A DNA stretch of 64,000 nt from NCBI GenBank assembly GCA_024229935.1, contig JAAERX010000031.1, positions 1-64,000 of the forward strand, read 5' to 3'. A program made the position numbers and the translations under genes. The notes under the pieces are model-generated. The model was not told the origin of the DNA, searched no databases, and was given only the letters and a program-made list of their open reading frames with translations. Positions within the stretch are counted from its first letter, which is position 1; every line of letters begins with the position of its first letter. The stretch is from Gammaproteobacteria bacterium. Its GTDB lineage: Bacteria; Pseudomonadota; Gammaproteobacteria; Steroidobacterales; GCA-2729495. Of this stretch, positions 54,484 to 63,984 are shown piece after piece.

Positions 54484-55024
54484 GCTGTTCCAATACAGTT
54501 TTGATAACTGACCACTTTTCCAGCTTAGCCTCAAAATTGAGAACAGCCATGGCCGGACTGGTCGAAGGCAAACAAGTGTAGTGAATATCCGACCATAGTT
54601 CATTTATCCCGGCCAAAACATATCTGTTGAATACTTCTTCTGCCTTACGGCCATTAAAGTACACATGATCAATTCCTGCATATACAGTCATAAAAGGAAT
54701 AAATTCATTAATCACGGCACTACGCATATCAATAGCACTATCAAGGCTTCCGGGACGGTTGCATGATGCCAATACATCCCAGACAGCAATACCTGCTTTA
54801 GAAAGGACTTCAATCCGTTGCTCATAGATTTGTTCAGGCCCTGCCCCAAACAATTCCCCCATGATGCGCCAGAATGCATTTTGCGGCTTACCGTAGTACT
54901 GCAGCTTCTTAAGTGAGGCAATGCTGGGTGCAGACCCCAAAATAAGAACCCGTGGCTGTTCACCAACAATAGGCGGGAACCCTTGTACAAAGCTCACATT
55001 ACTTAAGGGTTCTTTAGGCATCAT
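54476..55024 (-). CDS. DNA-deoxyinosine glycosylase (UDG superfamily)
   Basis: This 182-residue uracil-DNA glycosylase fold protein is of the family 6 (HDG) type that excises hypoxanthine. It has VLILGSAPSIASLKKLQYYGKPQNAFWRI (in pieces), GIAVWDVLASCNRPGSLD, and the C-terminal LPSTSPA loop that contacts DNA. It lies in a minus-strand run after the MFS and SHOCT genes and before avtA. It is a base-excision repair enzyme with no functional tie to the neighbours that I can see. Confidence 0.85.
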   Translation of the reverse strand: MMPKEPLSNVSFVQGFPPIVGEQPRVLILGSAPSIASLKKLQYYGKPQNAFWRIMGELFGAGPEQIYEQRIEVLSKAGIAVWDVLASCNRPGSLDSAIDMRSAVINEFIPFMTVYAGIDHVYFNGRKAEEVFNRYVLAGINELWSDIHYTCLPSTSPAMAVLNFEAKLEKWSVIKTVLEQHG

Positions 55025-55066
55025 TTGGCATAGTCATTCACCTAAGGCACTGGTAGTGTAATTACC

Positions 55067-55489
55067 TTATTCCTCAGGAATCCTGAGCTTAATACGTTCA
55101 AATTCACCATCAGTCAGAATGCCTGCTTCATGCAATTCTTCCAGTTTTTGCAGGTTTGTTATTTCTCCTGCAGATGTCTTAGTTGATATGGCTGTTATTA
55201 CTGACGCATCAACATTACGTAGTGCTACATCCTTATTATTTTTTCGTATCCAGCCAAATTGCACATCCTGAAATTCCGGATTAATGTTTACTGCAATTCC
55301 TGATGGGGTTGGCTAGTCACGATTAAGAACCATCGTATCAATAAAAACAAAACCCTTTGGGTTACTAAGCTGTATTGATGAAAAGAAATTATCCAGATCA
55401 GGGTATGCCTTAATCGAACCTAAAGCATTAACAGCCCCTGTATAAATAAGCAGTGTTATAAAAATTGTAACTTGAGCTAAGTGAAACAT
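55067..55489 (-). pseudogene. Exported SHOCT-domain protein interrupted by an in-frame amber codon
   Basis: Starting at an ATG four bases after the MFS stop, the frame runs 140 codons to a TAA, broken once by TAG at codon 59 (55313-55315). Before it lie a signal peptide-like start (FITLLIYTGAVNALG) and a short domain (FVFIDTMVLNRD). After it the frame continues into a SHOCT domain at the C-terminus (LQKLEELHEAGILTDGEF). Both halves read as one protein, so a single nonsense mutation, amber readthrough or sequencing error would explain it. A GTG at 55264 could start the shorter C-terminal part alone (65 residues). SHOCT proteins are mostly uncharacterised oligomerisation modules. Confidence 0.65.
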
Positions 55490-55493
55490 AAAC

Positions 55494-56846
55494 TCACTCT
55501 GACAAGTTCAGTGACTTCCCAGGTGCTTTAATACGCACAAAAACAGCAAAAAGAAACACAGCTGCCTGAAATGCACCAATCATTACAAACGGTGCTGATG
55601 GGTCTATACGGTCAAACAATATGCCTCCCAGAAGACTGGCAACCAGAATACCCACTGCGCCAAACCAGCCATTGGTAGCAATAACTGTTCCTCGTTCCTC
55701 AGGAGAGGCTTCCTGACCGACCAGGGTCACCGAAGCAATAATCGCACTACCCTGCCCAATTGCCAGAATAATAAAAAACGGTAATGCTGAATTATCCAGC
55801 GGGGAAGAGATCAGTCCCATTGATGCATAGCCTATAGAAGCTAATAACATGGCCAGACCCATACCTGTGACCCGATTAAGTTTATCAAGTATAAAACCAA
55901 AAATCGGAGTCCATATAAGAGTAACCGCCCCCATAAGCCCCATAAGTTTGCCCGCCTGCCCCATTGCCTGAGGTACGGCAATACCAGCATCCGGGGCAAC
56001 CTGTAAGATCCACATAGAGACAAACAACCCTTTGATCGCATTATCAGAACGACCGGCAAAAGCTGCCAGGTAAGACAACACAATACGTGGATTACGTGCT
56101 GCACGTATACCACCCATCAGCATCATCTTTAAGGGTAGGCGCTCAGCTTCATCTACATCCTGAGGCACCCCACCCTTAAGGCCAAAACGAAAAACTACAA
56201 TAGAAATAAAACAAAGCAGGGCCGCGGCCATAAACATACCGGTACCGGCTTGCTGTTCAGTAAACCCGCGTGATGACAGCAGCATGGGAATCTGCGCAAG
56301 AACAGCACTCATGAAAATAACACCCAGGCCATTCATAAACCCACTGAAGCCAAATAAACGACCACGGGATTTCTCCTGCGCATAGTCATTACCGACTGTG
56401 GGGATCATGGCAGAAAGAGCTGCTGCACCAATGGCAAAGATGACCCGGTAAATAATCAATTCATTCAGCGTGGTTGCAAAAGGGAACAGTCCATAACCAA
56501 GGCCGCACAAAAAGATTCCGGCAATCATCACCTGCTGCCGCCCTACACGGTCAGCCAGAACACCAAAGGGAATAATTAACAGGATGGCGACAATTTCTGT
56601 AGCAGTGGCGAGAATACCGGTAGCAAAACCCTGCTCACCTTTAGGGATACCGAGATTCACTTCAAGCAGATAGGCCTGCAGAAAGTTCATACCAGCCAGC
56701 ATGGCAATGCATATGAAGGCGGCATACATAAAGGACCAGAAATTGAATTTACGTATGCCTGGCTGCAATACCACCGGACCTACCGCCTGAATATCATCTC
56801 TCATATTTCTGCTAACCGCTGAAATCAGTTGCTCACCATAACTCAT
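55494..56846 (-). CDS. MFS transporter, paralogue of the one at 23087
   Basis: This 450-residue, 12-helix facilitator has the loop motif GVLADRVGRQQVMIAG. Shared features with the 23087 protein include VNLGIPKGEQG near helix 1, SRGRLFGFSG, LVGQEASPEERG and SAPFVMIGAFQ at the end. It is not an exact copy, so the duplication is old. Direction and substrate are unknown. It leads a minus-strand operon with the interrupted SHOCT gene four bases later. A downstream ATG at codon 15 is an alternative start. Confidence 0.85.
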   Translation of the reverse strand: MSYGEQLISAVSRNMRDDIQAVGPVVLQPGIRKFNFWSFMYAAFICIAMLAGMNFLQAYLLEVNLGIPKGEQGFATGILATATEIVAILLIIPFGVLADRVGRQQVMIAGIFLCGLGYGLFPFATTLNELIIYRVIFAIGAAALSAMIPTVGNDYAQEKSRGRLFGFSGFMNGLGVIFMSAVLAQIPMLLSSRGFTEQQAGTGMFMAAALLCFISIVVFRFGLKGGVPQDVDEAERLPLKMMLMGGIRAARNPRIVLSYLAAFAGRSDNAIKGLFVSMWILQVAPDAGIAVPQAMGQAGKLMGLMGAVTLIWTPIFGFILDKLNRVTGMGLAMLLASIGYASMGLISSPLDNSALPFFIILAIGQGSAIIASVTLVGQEASPEERGTVIATNGWFGAVGILVASLLGGILFDRIDPSAPFVMIGAFQAAVFLFAVFVRIKAPGKSLNLSE

Positions 56847-56930
56847 AAGCAGAGAGGCACAAAGTCACCACATAATTCCTATAACCCTCAGAATCATGCA
56901 AAATAGCCTATCAAACAGATACATTACTCT

Positions 56931-59072
56931 ATGCACAAATCCAAACTATTGATTTTCAGCCTATTCTTGCTGCTCATAGCAGTAGCTGCCTACTTTGATC
57001 TGTACCAATCCATAACTTTAGAAAACTTTAAAGCCCAGCAAACTGAAGCTAATAACTGGGTAACTGAACATCCATTTATTGCCACAATCAGCTATCTGGC
57101 TATTTACATCATAGTTACAGCTATCAATATTCCAGGCGCAGCGGCAATGACCCTCATTGCCGGCGCTTTATTTGGCATTATTAAAGGCGTAATTATTGTC
57201 TCCTTTGCCAGCACTATTGGTGCAACCCTGGCTTTCCTGCTATCCCGCTACCTGTTACGTAACTTTGTTGAACAACGATTCAGCAGCACACTTACCCGAA
57301 TTAATAATGGGATTGACAAAGAGGGTCCTTACTACCTATTTACTCTGCGGCTGGTGCCCTTATTTCCATTTTTTGTCATTAACTTGGTCATGGGCCTGAC
57401 CCGATTAAACGTAAAAAGTTTTTTCTGGGTCAGCCAGCTCGGCATGCTACCCGCAACCATTTTGTATGTGAATGCCGGCACACAAATCAGCCAACTGGAA
57501 TCATTACAAGGAATCCTGTCACCACAGATTATCGGTTCATTCATATTATTGGGAATATTCCCATTGCTAGCTAAAAAGTCTCTTACCCACTACAACACCA
57601 CAAAACAGCAACGAAAGTTCACTAAACCAGACTCATTTGACACCAATATGGTAATCATTGGCGCAGGTTCAGCAGGCCTGGTAACAGCTTATATTGCAGC
57701 TGCCTCCGGGGCCAAAGTAACCCTGATCGAGAAAGGCCGTATGGGTGGTGACTGCCTGAATACCGGCTGTGTGCCCAGCAAAGCTCTTATTCGCTCATCA
57801 CGTATTAAATCCTACATAGACCGTTCACGTGAGTTTGGTATCAATTCAGGCCAGGCAGAAACTGACTTTCCAGCAGTCATGCGGCGTGTACAAGATATTA
57901 TTACCCACATAGAGCCCCATGACTCTATTGAACGTTATTCCACACTGGGCGTGGATTGCGTGCAGGGCAATGCACGTATCACATCACCATGGACCGTTGC
58001 AGTAAATAACACCACAATAACAACCCGTAGTATTGTCATTGCCTCAGGTGGCAGTCCGGCAATCCCACCTATCTCTGGCCTGGAAAAAATTGACTACCTC
58101 ACCTCAGATACCTTGTGGAAACTCGACAAACTACCTGAACGATTGCTGGTATTGGGCGGTGGTGCTATCGGTTGCGAGCTCGCACAGGCATTTCAACGAC
58201 TGGGCTCTGAAGTAACCCTGGTTGAAATGCTGCCTCGCTTGCTTGCAGCAGAAGATGAAAGAGTCGCAACAGAAGTTGAAACTGCATTCCATTTTGCAGG
58301 AATAAACGTACTTATTAATTGCCGCGCCAAGTCATTCGAACCCGGCAATATACTTATCTGCGATGATGCAAGCGGTGAAAGACAAATTGAATTTGACAAG
58401 GTACTGATTGCTACCGGGCGACATGGCAACAGCAAAGAACTTGGGCTGGGTACACTCGGTATTGAGGCCAGGCCTAATGGCACTATTCCTGTTAACGACT
58501 TCCTGCAAACCATTTATCCAAATATATATGCCTGTGGTGATGTTGCTGGTCCATACCAGCTCACCCATGCTGCTGCCCATCAGGCATGGTATTGCGTCGT
58601 AAATGCCTTGTTTGGTCATTTCTGGAAATTTCGGGTGGATTATTCAGTACTCCCACGTGCCATATTCTGTGATCCGGAAGTCGCTAGCGTAGGTATTAAT
58701 GAACAACAGGCCTATGAACAAAAAATTGCTCATGAAGTGACAACATATGAAATTGATGATCTTGACCGGGCAATTGCCGACGGTGAGGCAAAAGGTTTTG
58801 TAAGAGTTATCACACCACCCAACAGCGACAAAATACTAGGTGTGACCATCGTTGGTTCACATGCGGGAGATATAATCAGCGAGTATGTACTAGCAATGCA
58901 AAATGGGCTTGGGCTTAGCAAGATACTAGGCACCGTACATATCTACCCCACCCTGGCAGAAGCCAACAAATTTGCCGCCGGTAACTGGCGTAAAGCGCAT
59001 CTATCAGCACGCCTTATAAGGTTGTCAGGCTGGCTAAATGCTCGCAAAATCAAGGCATCTGGGGGTAAGTAA
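56931..59072 (+). CDS. Fusion of TVP38/DedA membrane domain and disulfide-type flavoprotein reductase
   Basis: The protein has 713 residues. Residues 1-225 are a TVP38/TMEM64 (DedA-like) membrane domain (AMTLIAGALFGIIKGVIIVSF, RLVPLFPFFVINLVMGL). Residues 235-713 are a pyridine nucleotide-disulfide oxidoreductase resembling mercuric reductase and dihydrolipoamide dehydrogenase. It has FAD motif IIGAGSAGLVTAYI, redox pair in GGDCLNTGCVPSK, NAD motif LLVLGGGAIGCELA, and C-terminal dimer domain with HIYPTLAE in place of HAHPTLSE. The HIYP-type tail and absence of a MerA Cys pair at the end argue against mercury. Function is unknown; membrane-tethered thiol chemistry is inferred. Confidence 0.85.
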   Translation: MHKSKLLIFSLFLLLIAVAAYFDLYQSITLENFKAQQTEANNWVTEHPFIATISYLAIYIIVTAINIPGAAAMTLIAGALFGIIKGVIIVSFASTIGATLAFLLSRYLLRNFVEQRFSSTLTRINNGIDKEGPYYLFTLRLVPLFPFFVINLVMGLTRLNVKSFFWVSQLGMLPATILYVNAGTQISQLESLQGILSPQIIGSFILLGIFPLLAKKSLTHYNTTKQQRKFTKPDSFDTNMVIIGAGSAGLVTAYIAAASGAKVTLIEKGRMGGDCLNTGCVPSKALIRSSRIKSYIDRSREFGINSGQAETDFPAVMRRVQDIITHIEPHDSIERYSTLGVDCVQGNARITSPWTVAVNNTTITTRSIVIASGGSPAIPPISGLEKIDYLTSDTLWKLDKLPERLLVLGGGAIGCELAQAFQRLGSEVTLVEMLPRLLAAEDERVATEVETAFHFAGINVLINCRAKSFEPGNILICDDASGERQIEFDKVLIATGRHGNSKELGLGTLGIEARPNGTIPVNDFLQTIYPNIYACGDVAGPYQLTHAAAHQAWYCVVNALFGHFWKFRVDYSVLPRAIFCDPEVASVGINEQQAYEQKIAHEVTTYEIDDLDRAIADGEAKGFVRVITPPNSDKILGVTIVGSHAGDIISEYVLAMQNGLGLSKILGTVHIYPTLAEANKFAAGNWRKAHLSARLIRLSGWLNARKIKASGGK

Positions 59073-59151
59073 ACAGCGAATATATAAACACTAAAGCTAA
59101 ATCGTTACATTTTGGTACAAAAAAAGCTGCCTGAAACAGGATAATAGTGTT

Positions 59152-59865
59152 GTGGACAGACAACCCAACAGCCCAAGAGCAATAATAAACATCAGTGACC
59201 TGTGTCGCCGCTATCAGATGGGTGACACCACCATTAATGCCCTAAGTGGCATTAATCTGGAAATATTGCCCAATGAATATGTTGCCATCATGGGGCCATC
59301 TGGTTCCGGCAAGACAACCCTCATGAACATGATCGGCTGTCTCGACAGCCCGGACTCCGGTAGTTACGAGCTTAACGGCACTATAGTATCGGCATTAGGC
59401 GACCGACAACTAGCAAGAATTCGTAACAAGGAAATTGGCTTTGTTTTTCAGACATTTAATCTACTGGCAAGAGCAACTGCTCTGCATAATGTGGAACTTC
59501 CACTCATATACGCAGGCCTGAACCACAAGGAACGGGCTGACAAAACTCTACATGCACTCGATCAGGTTGGCCTGCTTGACCGTGCAAATCATAAACCCGG
59601 CGAAATGTCCGGCGGACAACGCCAGAGAGTAGCTATAGCCAGGGCACTGGTAACCGAACCAAGCATTATATTAGCCGATGAGCCTACCGGTAATCTGGAC
59701 TCTAAAACCGGCAATGAAATAATGACATTATTTGACGATCTACATCGTAATGGACAAACCATTATTCTGGTGACACATGAAGCAAATATTGCCGCTCATT
59801 CAAACCGCCAGATTCACCTACTGGATGGTGGCATTGAAACAGACACAGGAAAAGCTCTGCACTAA
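59152..59865 (+). CDS. ABC transporter ATP-binding protein, MacB/LolD-like
   Basis: The 237-residue ATPase has Walker [10 protein letters not shown] (48-56), signature [14 protein letters not shown], and Walker [14 protein letters not shown]. It belongs to the MacB-type group working with FtsX-like permeases. The start is GTG. Two downstream genes, an adaptor protein and a permease, follow with two- and one-base gaps, giving a complete tripartite exporter lacking only the outer-membrane channel. Confidence 0.92.
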   Translation: MDRQPNSPRAIINISDLCRRYQMGDTTINALSGINLEILPNEYVAIMGPSGSGKTTLMNMIGCLDSPDSGSYELNGTIVSALGDRQLARIRNKEIGFVFQTFNLLARATALHNVELPLIYAGLNHKERADKTLHALDQVGLLDRANHKPGEMSGGQRQRVAIARALVTEPSIILADEPTGNLDSKTGNEIMTLFDDLHRNGQTIILVTHEANIAAHSNRQIHLLDGGIETDTGKALH

Positions 59866-59867
59866 TA

Positions 59868-61223
59868 ATGAATTTTAAAAAACACATAACTATCAGCATT
59901 ACACTTACCTGCATTTTTCTTAGCGGCTGCGCACAGGATGAAGAAGTACGCACATGGAATATTACTAATGTAACTGAGCGTAATATTATTGTTGCAGTAC
60001 AAGCCGCTGGCATTATCGAGCCGGTCACAACCGTAGAACTAAAATCCAAAGCCTCTGGCGAGATACTGGAAATCAGCGCTGAAACTGGCACCAGAGTGGA
60101 AGCGGGCACATTACTTGTGCAAATTGATAAACGCACACCACGAAATTCACTGGCCCAGGCCGATGCAGAGCTTGAAGCTGCACGTGCCCGCAGGGATATT
60201 GCTAAATCACAACGTACACGTGCAGAAAAACTCTTCAAGTCTGGCACCCTGAATCAGGTTGACTTAGAACAGAGTATCCTGGAATACGCTAACTCAAAGG
60301 CTGAAGTTGTACGTGCAGAAGTTGCTGTTGAGAATGCCCGCATTGCTCTTGATGACACTGAAGTTCGCGCCCCAATTCAGGGCACAGTTATAAGACGTGA
60401 TGTGGAAGTTGGCCAGGTTATATCCTCACCCACACAAGATGTTGGTGGAGGCACCGAGTTAATTAAAATGGCAGACCTGCGCTATGTGCAGGTTCGTGCC
60501 CTTGTAGATGAAACAGATATAGGCAAGATAAGCCCTGATCAGCTAGCCATCGTGACAGTAGCCGCCTACCCAAACCAACCCTTTAACGGCATAGTTCTTA
60601 AAGTTGAACCACAGGCTGAAGATGAAGAAGCAGTTACACTTTTTGCAGTCATTGTCACAATCAAAAATGAATCTGGGCTACTCAAACCCGGCATGAACGC
60701 AGAAGTTGAAATTGACATAGCGAGCCGACTAAAAGTCCCAGCAATACCTACCATTGCCTTACGTACAGCTGCTGATATTGAGGCAGCCGCTCTGTTTACA
60801 GGTATTACTGAAAAAACTATCAGGGAACAATTAACCAGCGGCGGGATGGACTTGCCAGACATAGTCTCTGCAGCTAGTGAGGACACAACAACTGGTAACG
60901 AAAATAATACTGAAGAATATGTGGCTTCTTATAGCAACAACCCTGAAGAACCATTAAGTAATCAGGGCTACCTGTTTGGTGGAAAGTACTGGATATTTGT
61001 CATGCGGGATCAAAAACCCTATGCACAATATATCCAAACAGGCCTGACCGACCTTGATTACAGTGAAGTTGTAGCCGGTATAGATAATGATGAACAAATC
61101 ATTTTACTTCCAAGCTCAGACCTAATTATGTCTCAGGATCGATTCAAAAAATGGATGGGCGATGTCGTAGGAGTGCCTGGCATGAAATCCGACGACGACG
61201 ACAAAAAAGATAAGGACGATTGA
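59868..61223 (+). CDS. MacA-type periplasmic adaptor lipoprotein
   Basis: This 451-residue membrane-fusion protein has a lipoprotein signal (LSGC, Cys around residue 22), unlike the usual MacA transmembrane anchor. A lipoyl/barrel-sandwich half (VELKSKASGEILEISAETGTRVEAG) and a coiled-coil hairpin (AQADAELEAARARRDIAKSQRTRAEKLF) link to beta-barrel and MP domains. An acidic 50-residue insert at about 325-375 (SAASEDTTTGNENNTEEY) and the C-terminal tail SDDDDKKDKDD are unusual. It should bridge the permease and an outer-membrane channel encoded elsewhere. Confidence 0.88.
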   Translation: MNFKKHITISITLTCIFLSGCAQDEEVRTWNITNVTERNIIVAVQAAGIIEPVTTVELKSKASGEILEISAETGTRVEAGTLLVQIDKRTPRNSLAQADAELEAARARRDIAKSQRTRAEKLFKSGTLNQVDLEQSILEYANSKAEVVRAEVAVENARIALDDTEVRAPIQGTVIRRDVEVGQVISSPTQDVGGGTELIKMADLRYVQVRALVDETDIGKISPDQLAIVTVAAYPNQPFNGIVLKVEPQAEDEEAVTLFAVIVTIKNESGLLKPGMNAEVEIDIASRLKVPAIPTIALRTAADIEAAALFTGITEKTIREQLTSGGMDLPDIVSAASEDTTTGNENNTEEYVASYSNNPEEPLSNQGYLFGGKYWIFVMRDQKPYAQYIQTGLTDLDYSEVVAGIDNDEQIILLPSSDLIMSQDRFKKWMGDVVGVPGMKSDDDDKKDKDD

Positions 61224-61224
61224 A

Positions 61225-62430
61225 ATGCTATTCTGGGAGATGGTTCTGGTAGCACTACAATCAATAAAGGTAAATTTCTTTCGTGCCATCCTCACAATGC
61301 TAGGCATTATCATCGGTGTTGCAGCTGTTATTTCAATGGTGGCTCTGGGTACAGGGGCACAGCAGGCCATTAACTCACAACTTGACAGCCTCGGCGGAAA
61401 CATACTTTCCGTCAGTATGGGCTGGGGCGGACACAAAGGTGTAGCAACAGACCAGAAGCTAAACATCAGAGATGCAAAGGCTATTGAACGCAGCGTACTC
61501 TCTGCTACCGCTGTAGTACCGGAGACAGCGGGACGCATTCAGGTTAAATTGGGCAACAAAAACCGCAACATAAATATAGTTGGCACCACACCCAATTATG
61601 CAGATGTAAACAGTTATAAACTTTTATACGGAAGAATGTTTACTGAATCAGAAAATTCTGCCAAGAAGCGCGTAGTTGTTCTGGGAGGTGAACTACCGGC
61701 AACTTTTGAAACTGATGCAACTATGCTCATAGGCCAAAGCCTGATGATCAAGGGCACGGCTTATAAAATTATCGGCATCTTTGAGGAAAAAGGTTCAGTT
61801 GGCTTTACTAATAACGACAGCAATGCATGGGTTCCGCTAAGCACTGCTCAATTCAGGCTTACCGGAAATGATAAGCTGGATAAAATTGGTGTACAGATAA
61901 GTCCTGATGTGCCTATAGAAGTTGCGATTATCGATGTTGAAAGAGTCATGCGTAAAGAGCACCAGATAATTCCAGGCGGAAAAAACGACTTTATGCTCGG
62001 CGACCGAAAAATGTTCCTGAACATGCAGGCTGATGCAGCTGAAATTTTTTCCTATTTACTTGCTGGTATTGCCGGCATCAGTCTTATTGTTGGCGGCATT
62101 GGCATTATGAATATTATGCTGGTTACTGTCACAGAACGCACCCGGGAAATTGGTATACGCAAAGCACTTGGTGCAACAAAAATGAATATCCTGCTGCAAT
62201 TTCTGGTTGAGGCAATGATACTATGCATAGTCGGTGGATTAATCGGCATTGCTCTTGGTGCAACTGCAGCCACCCTACTTGCCTCACTTGCTGGCTGGTC
62301 TACACCGTTATCAGTATCTGCCGTGGCCATTGCATTTTGTTTCAGTGCAGGAGTCGGCCTGTTATTTGGCTTGCTTCCTGCTCGTAAAGCAGCCAGTCTG
62401 GACCCTATAGAAGCATTACGTTTCGAATAA
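61225..62430 (+). CDS. FtsX-like ABC permease (MacB membrane part)
   Basis: This 401-residue permease has an N-terminal helix (FRAILTMLGIIIGVAAVISMVALG), a large periplasmic domain and three C-terminal helices. It carries GGIGIMNIMLVTVTERTREIGIRKALGAT, the MacB coupling stretch, and ends GLLPARKAASLDPIEALRFE. It is the separate membrane half of a MacB, as the ATPase is its own gene. It exports peptides, siderophores, antibiotics or lipoproteins in other systems; the cargo here is unknown. Confidence 0.92.
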   Translation: MLFWEMVLVALQSIKVNFFRAILTMLGIIIGVAAVISMVALGTGAQQAINSQLDSLGGNILSVSMGWGGHKGVATDQKLNIRDAKAIERSVLSATAVVPETAGRIQVKLGNKNRNINIVGTTPNYADVNSYKLLYGRMFTESENSAKKRVVVLGGELPATFETDATMLIGQSLMIKGTAYKIIGIFEEKGSVGFTNNDSNAWVPLSTAQFRLTGNDKLDKIGVQISPDVPIEVAIIDVERVMRKEHQIIPGGKNDFMLGDRKMFLNMQADAAEIFSYLLAGIAGISLIVGGIGIMNIMLVTVTERTREIGIRKALGATKMNILLQFLVEAMILCIVGGLIGIALGATAATLLASLAGWSTPLSVSAVAIAFCFSAGVGLLFGLLPARKAASLDPIEALRFE

Positions 62431-62459
62431 GCCCCACCATTAGTTATAAACAACCAGCT

Positions 62460-62498
62460 ATTTTGTAGTGCCAACCATGTAGATGCTGGCACCAAAAT
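62460..62498. repeat. Inverted repeat after the exporter operon
   Basis: ATTTTG plus GTGCCA on the left pair with TGGCAC plus CAAAAT on the right, around a 13-base loop. It lies 30 bases past the permease stop. It lacks a downstream T run, so a terminator call is weak. Confidence 0.4.
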
Positions 62499-62655
62499 AA
62501 GCATCTGACATCCTTACTCAACCGCTATAGTCTATTGTATTTAGTGTAATTTTTACGCTACGTACCATTACTTATAGATTCCAAAAGCAGCCAACCCGAG
62601 GATGTCTATTAGGGTTTTATCACCTGCATTGGGCTACAGTAAGAGAAAAATAAAG

Positions 62656-63831
62656 ATGTTTATAAATTTCTGGTACCCCATTATTCGCAGTGAAGACTTA
62701 TCTACCAAATCGCCAGAAAAGGTTATGGTCTTGGGCACTAACCTGGTGGCCTTCCGTAGCCAGGCAGGCCAGGCACACGTACTAAGCGATACCTGTGTAC
62801 ACCGTGGCGCCTCACTCGGTGGCCCCTGGTCTGCCGGTGAGCATACCCCCCGTATTGTTAACGACTGTATCGTATGCCCCTACCATGGCTGGGAATTTGA
62901 TGGTGAGGGTCACTGTCAGAATATTCCGTCTGTAGGCTATGGCAATAAAGTTAATGCCCGAGCCAAAGTGGATTCATACCCTGTACAGGAAAAATACGGC
63001 ATCATTTTTGCTTTTCTTGGTGATTTGCCAGCTGAAGAACGGCCACCATTACTCGACATTGAAGAATATGAACAAGAAGGCTGGCGTGCAAACCAGGTGC
63101 TGGTGCTTGATGTGGACTATTACTATGAGCGCTCAATAGAAAACGCGCTCGATCCTGCACACAATGAATTTGTTCATCCATCACACGGCTTTACTGCCAT
63201 AAATCGTGATACCTACCGTGTCAATGATTACAAAACCGAAGACAACCAACAGGGCTGGGGAATGTGGTTTATGCATAAATTTAATGCACCACCACTTAAC
63301 CCTAAAGTCTGGGAAGAAATACGTACAGAATCAGGTGCACTCTGGGCTGGTGGTGGAACCTACGGCCCAAATACTGTAATCACCCATATTAATATTCAGC
63401 CCACCGCTGGTTTCCGCCAATACTTCTTTGAACAACCCATCAGCGAAAATAAGACCCGCATTTTCTTCCTGAACATGCGCAACATAATGCTTAATACAAA
63501 ACATGATGGCCCCATCCATGCACGTAATAAAGCCATTGCCAAACAGGATATTGATATCCTGGAAGCATTGCATCCAACCCTAACGCCTATCAGCAACACT
63601 AAAGAAGTATTGATGCCAGCCGATAAGGCCGTTATTGCCTACCGAAAATGGCTCAACAAGTTTGATGAAGCCGGCTGGCGAATCAATCTTAAGGAATTTC
63701 GTCGCATCCATGGCAAGGACAAAGCTTTTGCAATCCCATGTCCGGCACGAAAAAATTCAAAAAACTGGGTAATAGAAGCCATACCACTAGTAAAGAAACG
63801 TACTAGAAACAAGCTATCCAAAGCCAGCTAA
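62656..63831 (+). CDS. Rieske non-heme iron oxygenase, alpha-subunit type (copy 2)
   Basis: This is a paralogue of the gene at 15026, of 391 residues from the ATG at 62656; the upstream 18 codons from 62602 have no counterpart in copy 1. The ligand positions are identical: Cys47, His49, Cys74, His77 for the [2Fe-2S] cluster and Asp166, His169, His174 for iron (ENALDPAHNEFVH). The same GGxWSxGEHxPRI insert lengthens the Rieske loop. The largest difference lies around residues 205-230, the region between the iron motif and YGPN, a likely substrate-specificity segment. No redox partner gene is adjacent. It is 225 bases from the exporter operon, probably its own transcript. Confidence 0.87.
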   Translation: MFINFWYPIIRSEDLSTKSPEKVMVLGTNLVAFRSQAGQAHVLSDTCVHRGASLGGPWSAGEHTPRIVNDCIVCPYHGWEFDGEGHCQNIPSVGYGNKVNARAKVDSYPVQEKYGIIFAFLGDLPAEERPPLLDIEEYEQEGWRANQVLVLDVDYYYERSIENALDPAHNEFVHPSHGFTAINRDTYRVNDYKTEDNQQGWGMWFMHKFNAPPLNPKVWEEIRTESGALWAGGGTYGPNTVITHINIQPTAGFRQYFFEQPISENKTRIFFLNMRNIMLNTKHDGPIHARNKAIAKQDIDILEALHPTLTPISNTKEVLMPADKAVIAYRKWLNKFDEAGWRINLKEFRRIHGKDKAFAIPCPARKNSKNWVIEAIPLVKKRTRNKLSKAS

Positions 63832-63953
63832 GCCCTGCAGCGCCGCTGCCACAAAAGAACTTCACTTTTAATCAAAACATGCCGGCTAATCAGCCCTTGC
63901 ATGACCTTGTATATATGATTTAGAGTGCTTATATTAAAGCACGTGATTTAATA

Positions 63954-63984
63954 CATAAGGTCGGATATAAGATCGGATATAAGG
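63954..63984. repeat. Two 12-bp tandem repeats at the window end
   Basis: TCGGATATAAGA (63961-63972) is followed directly by TCGGATATAAGG (63973-63984), after a partial unit ATAAGG. Short and possibly continuing beyond the window. Confidence 0.4.

Noticed and set aside
62460-62498. Intrinsic terminator for the exporter operon
   Set aside because: The inverted repeat is good but no T run follows, so it is listed only as a repeat.
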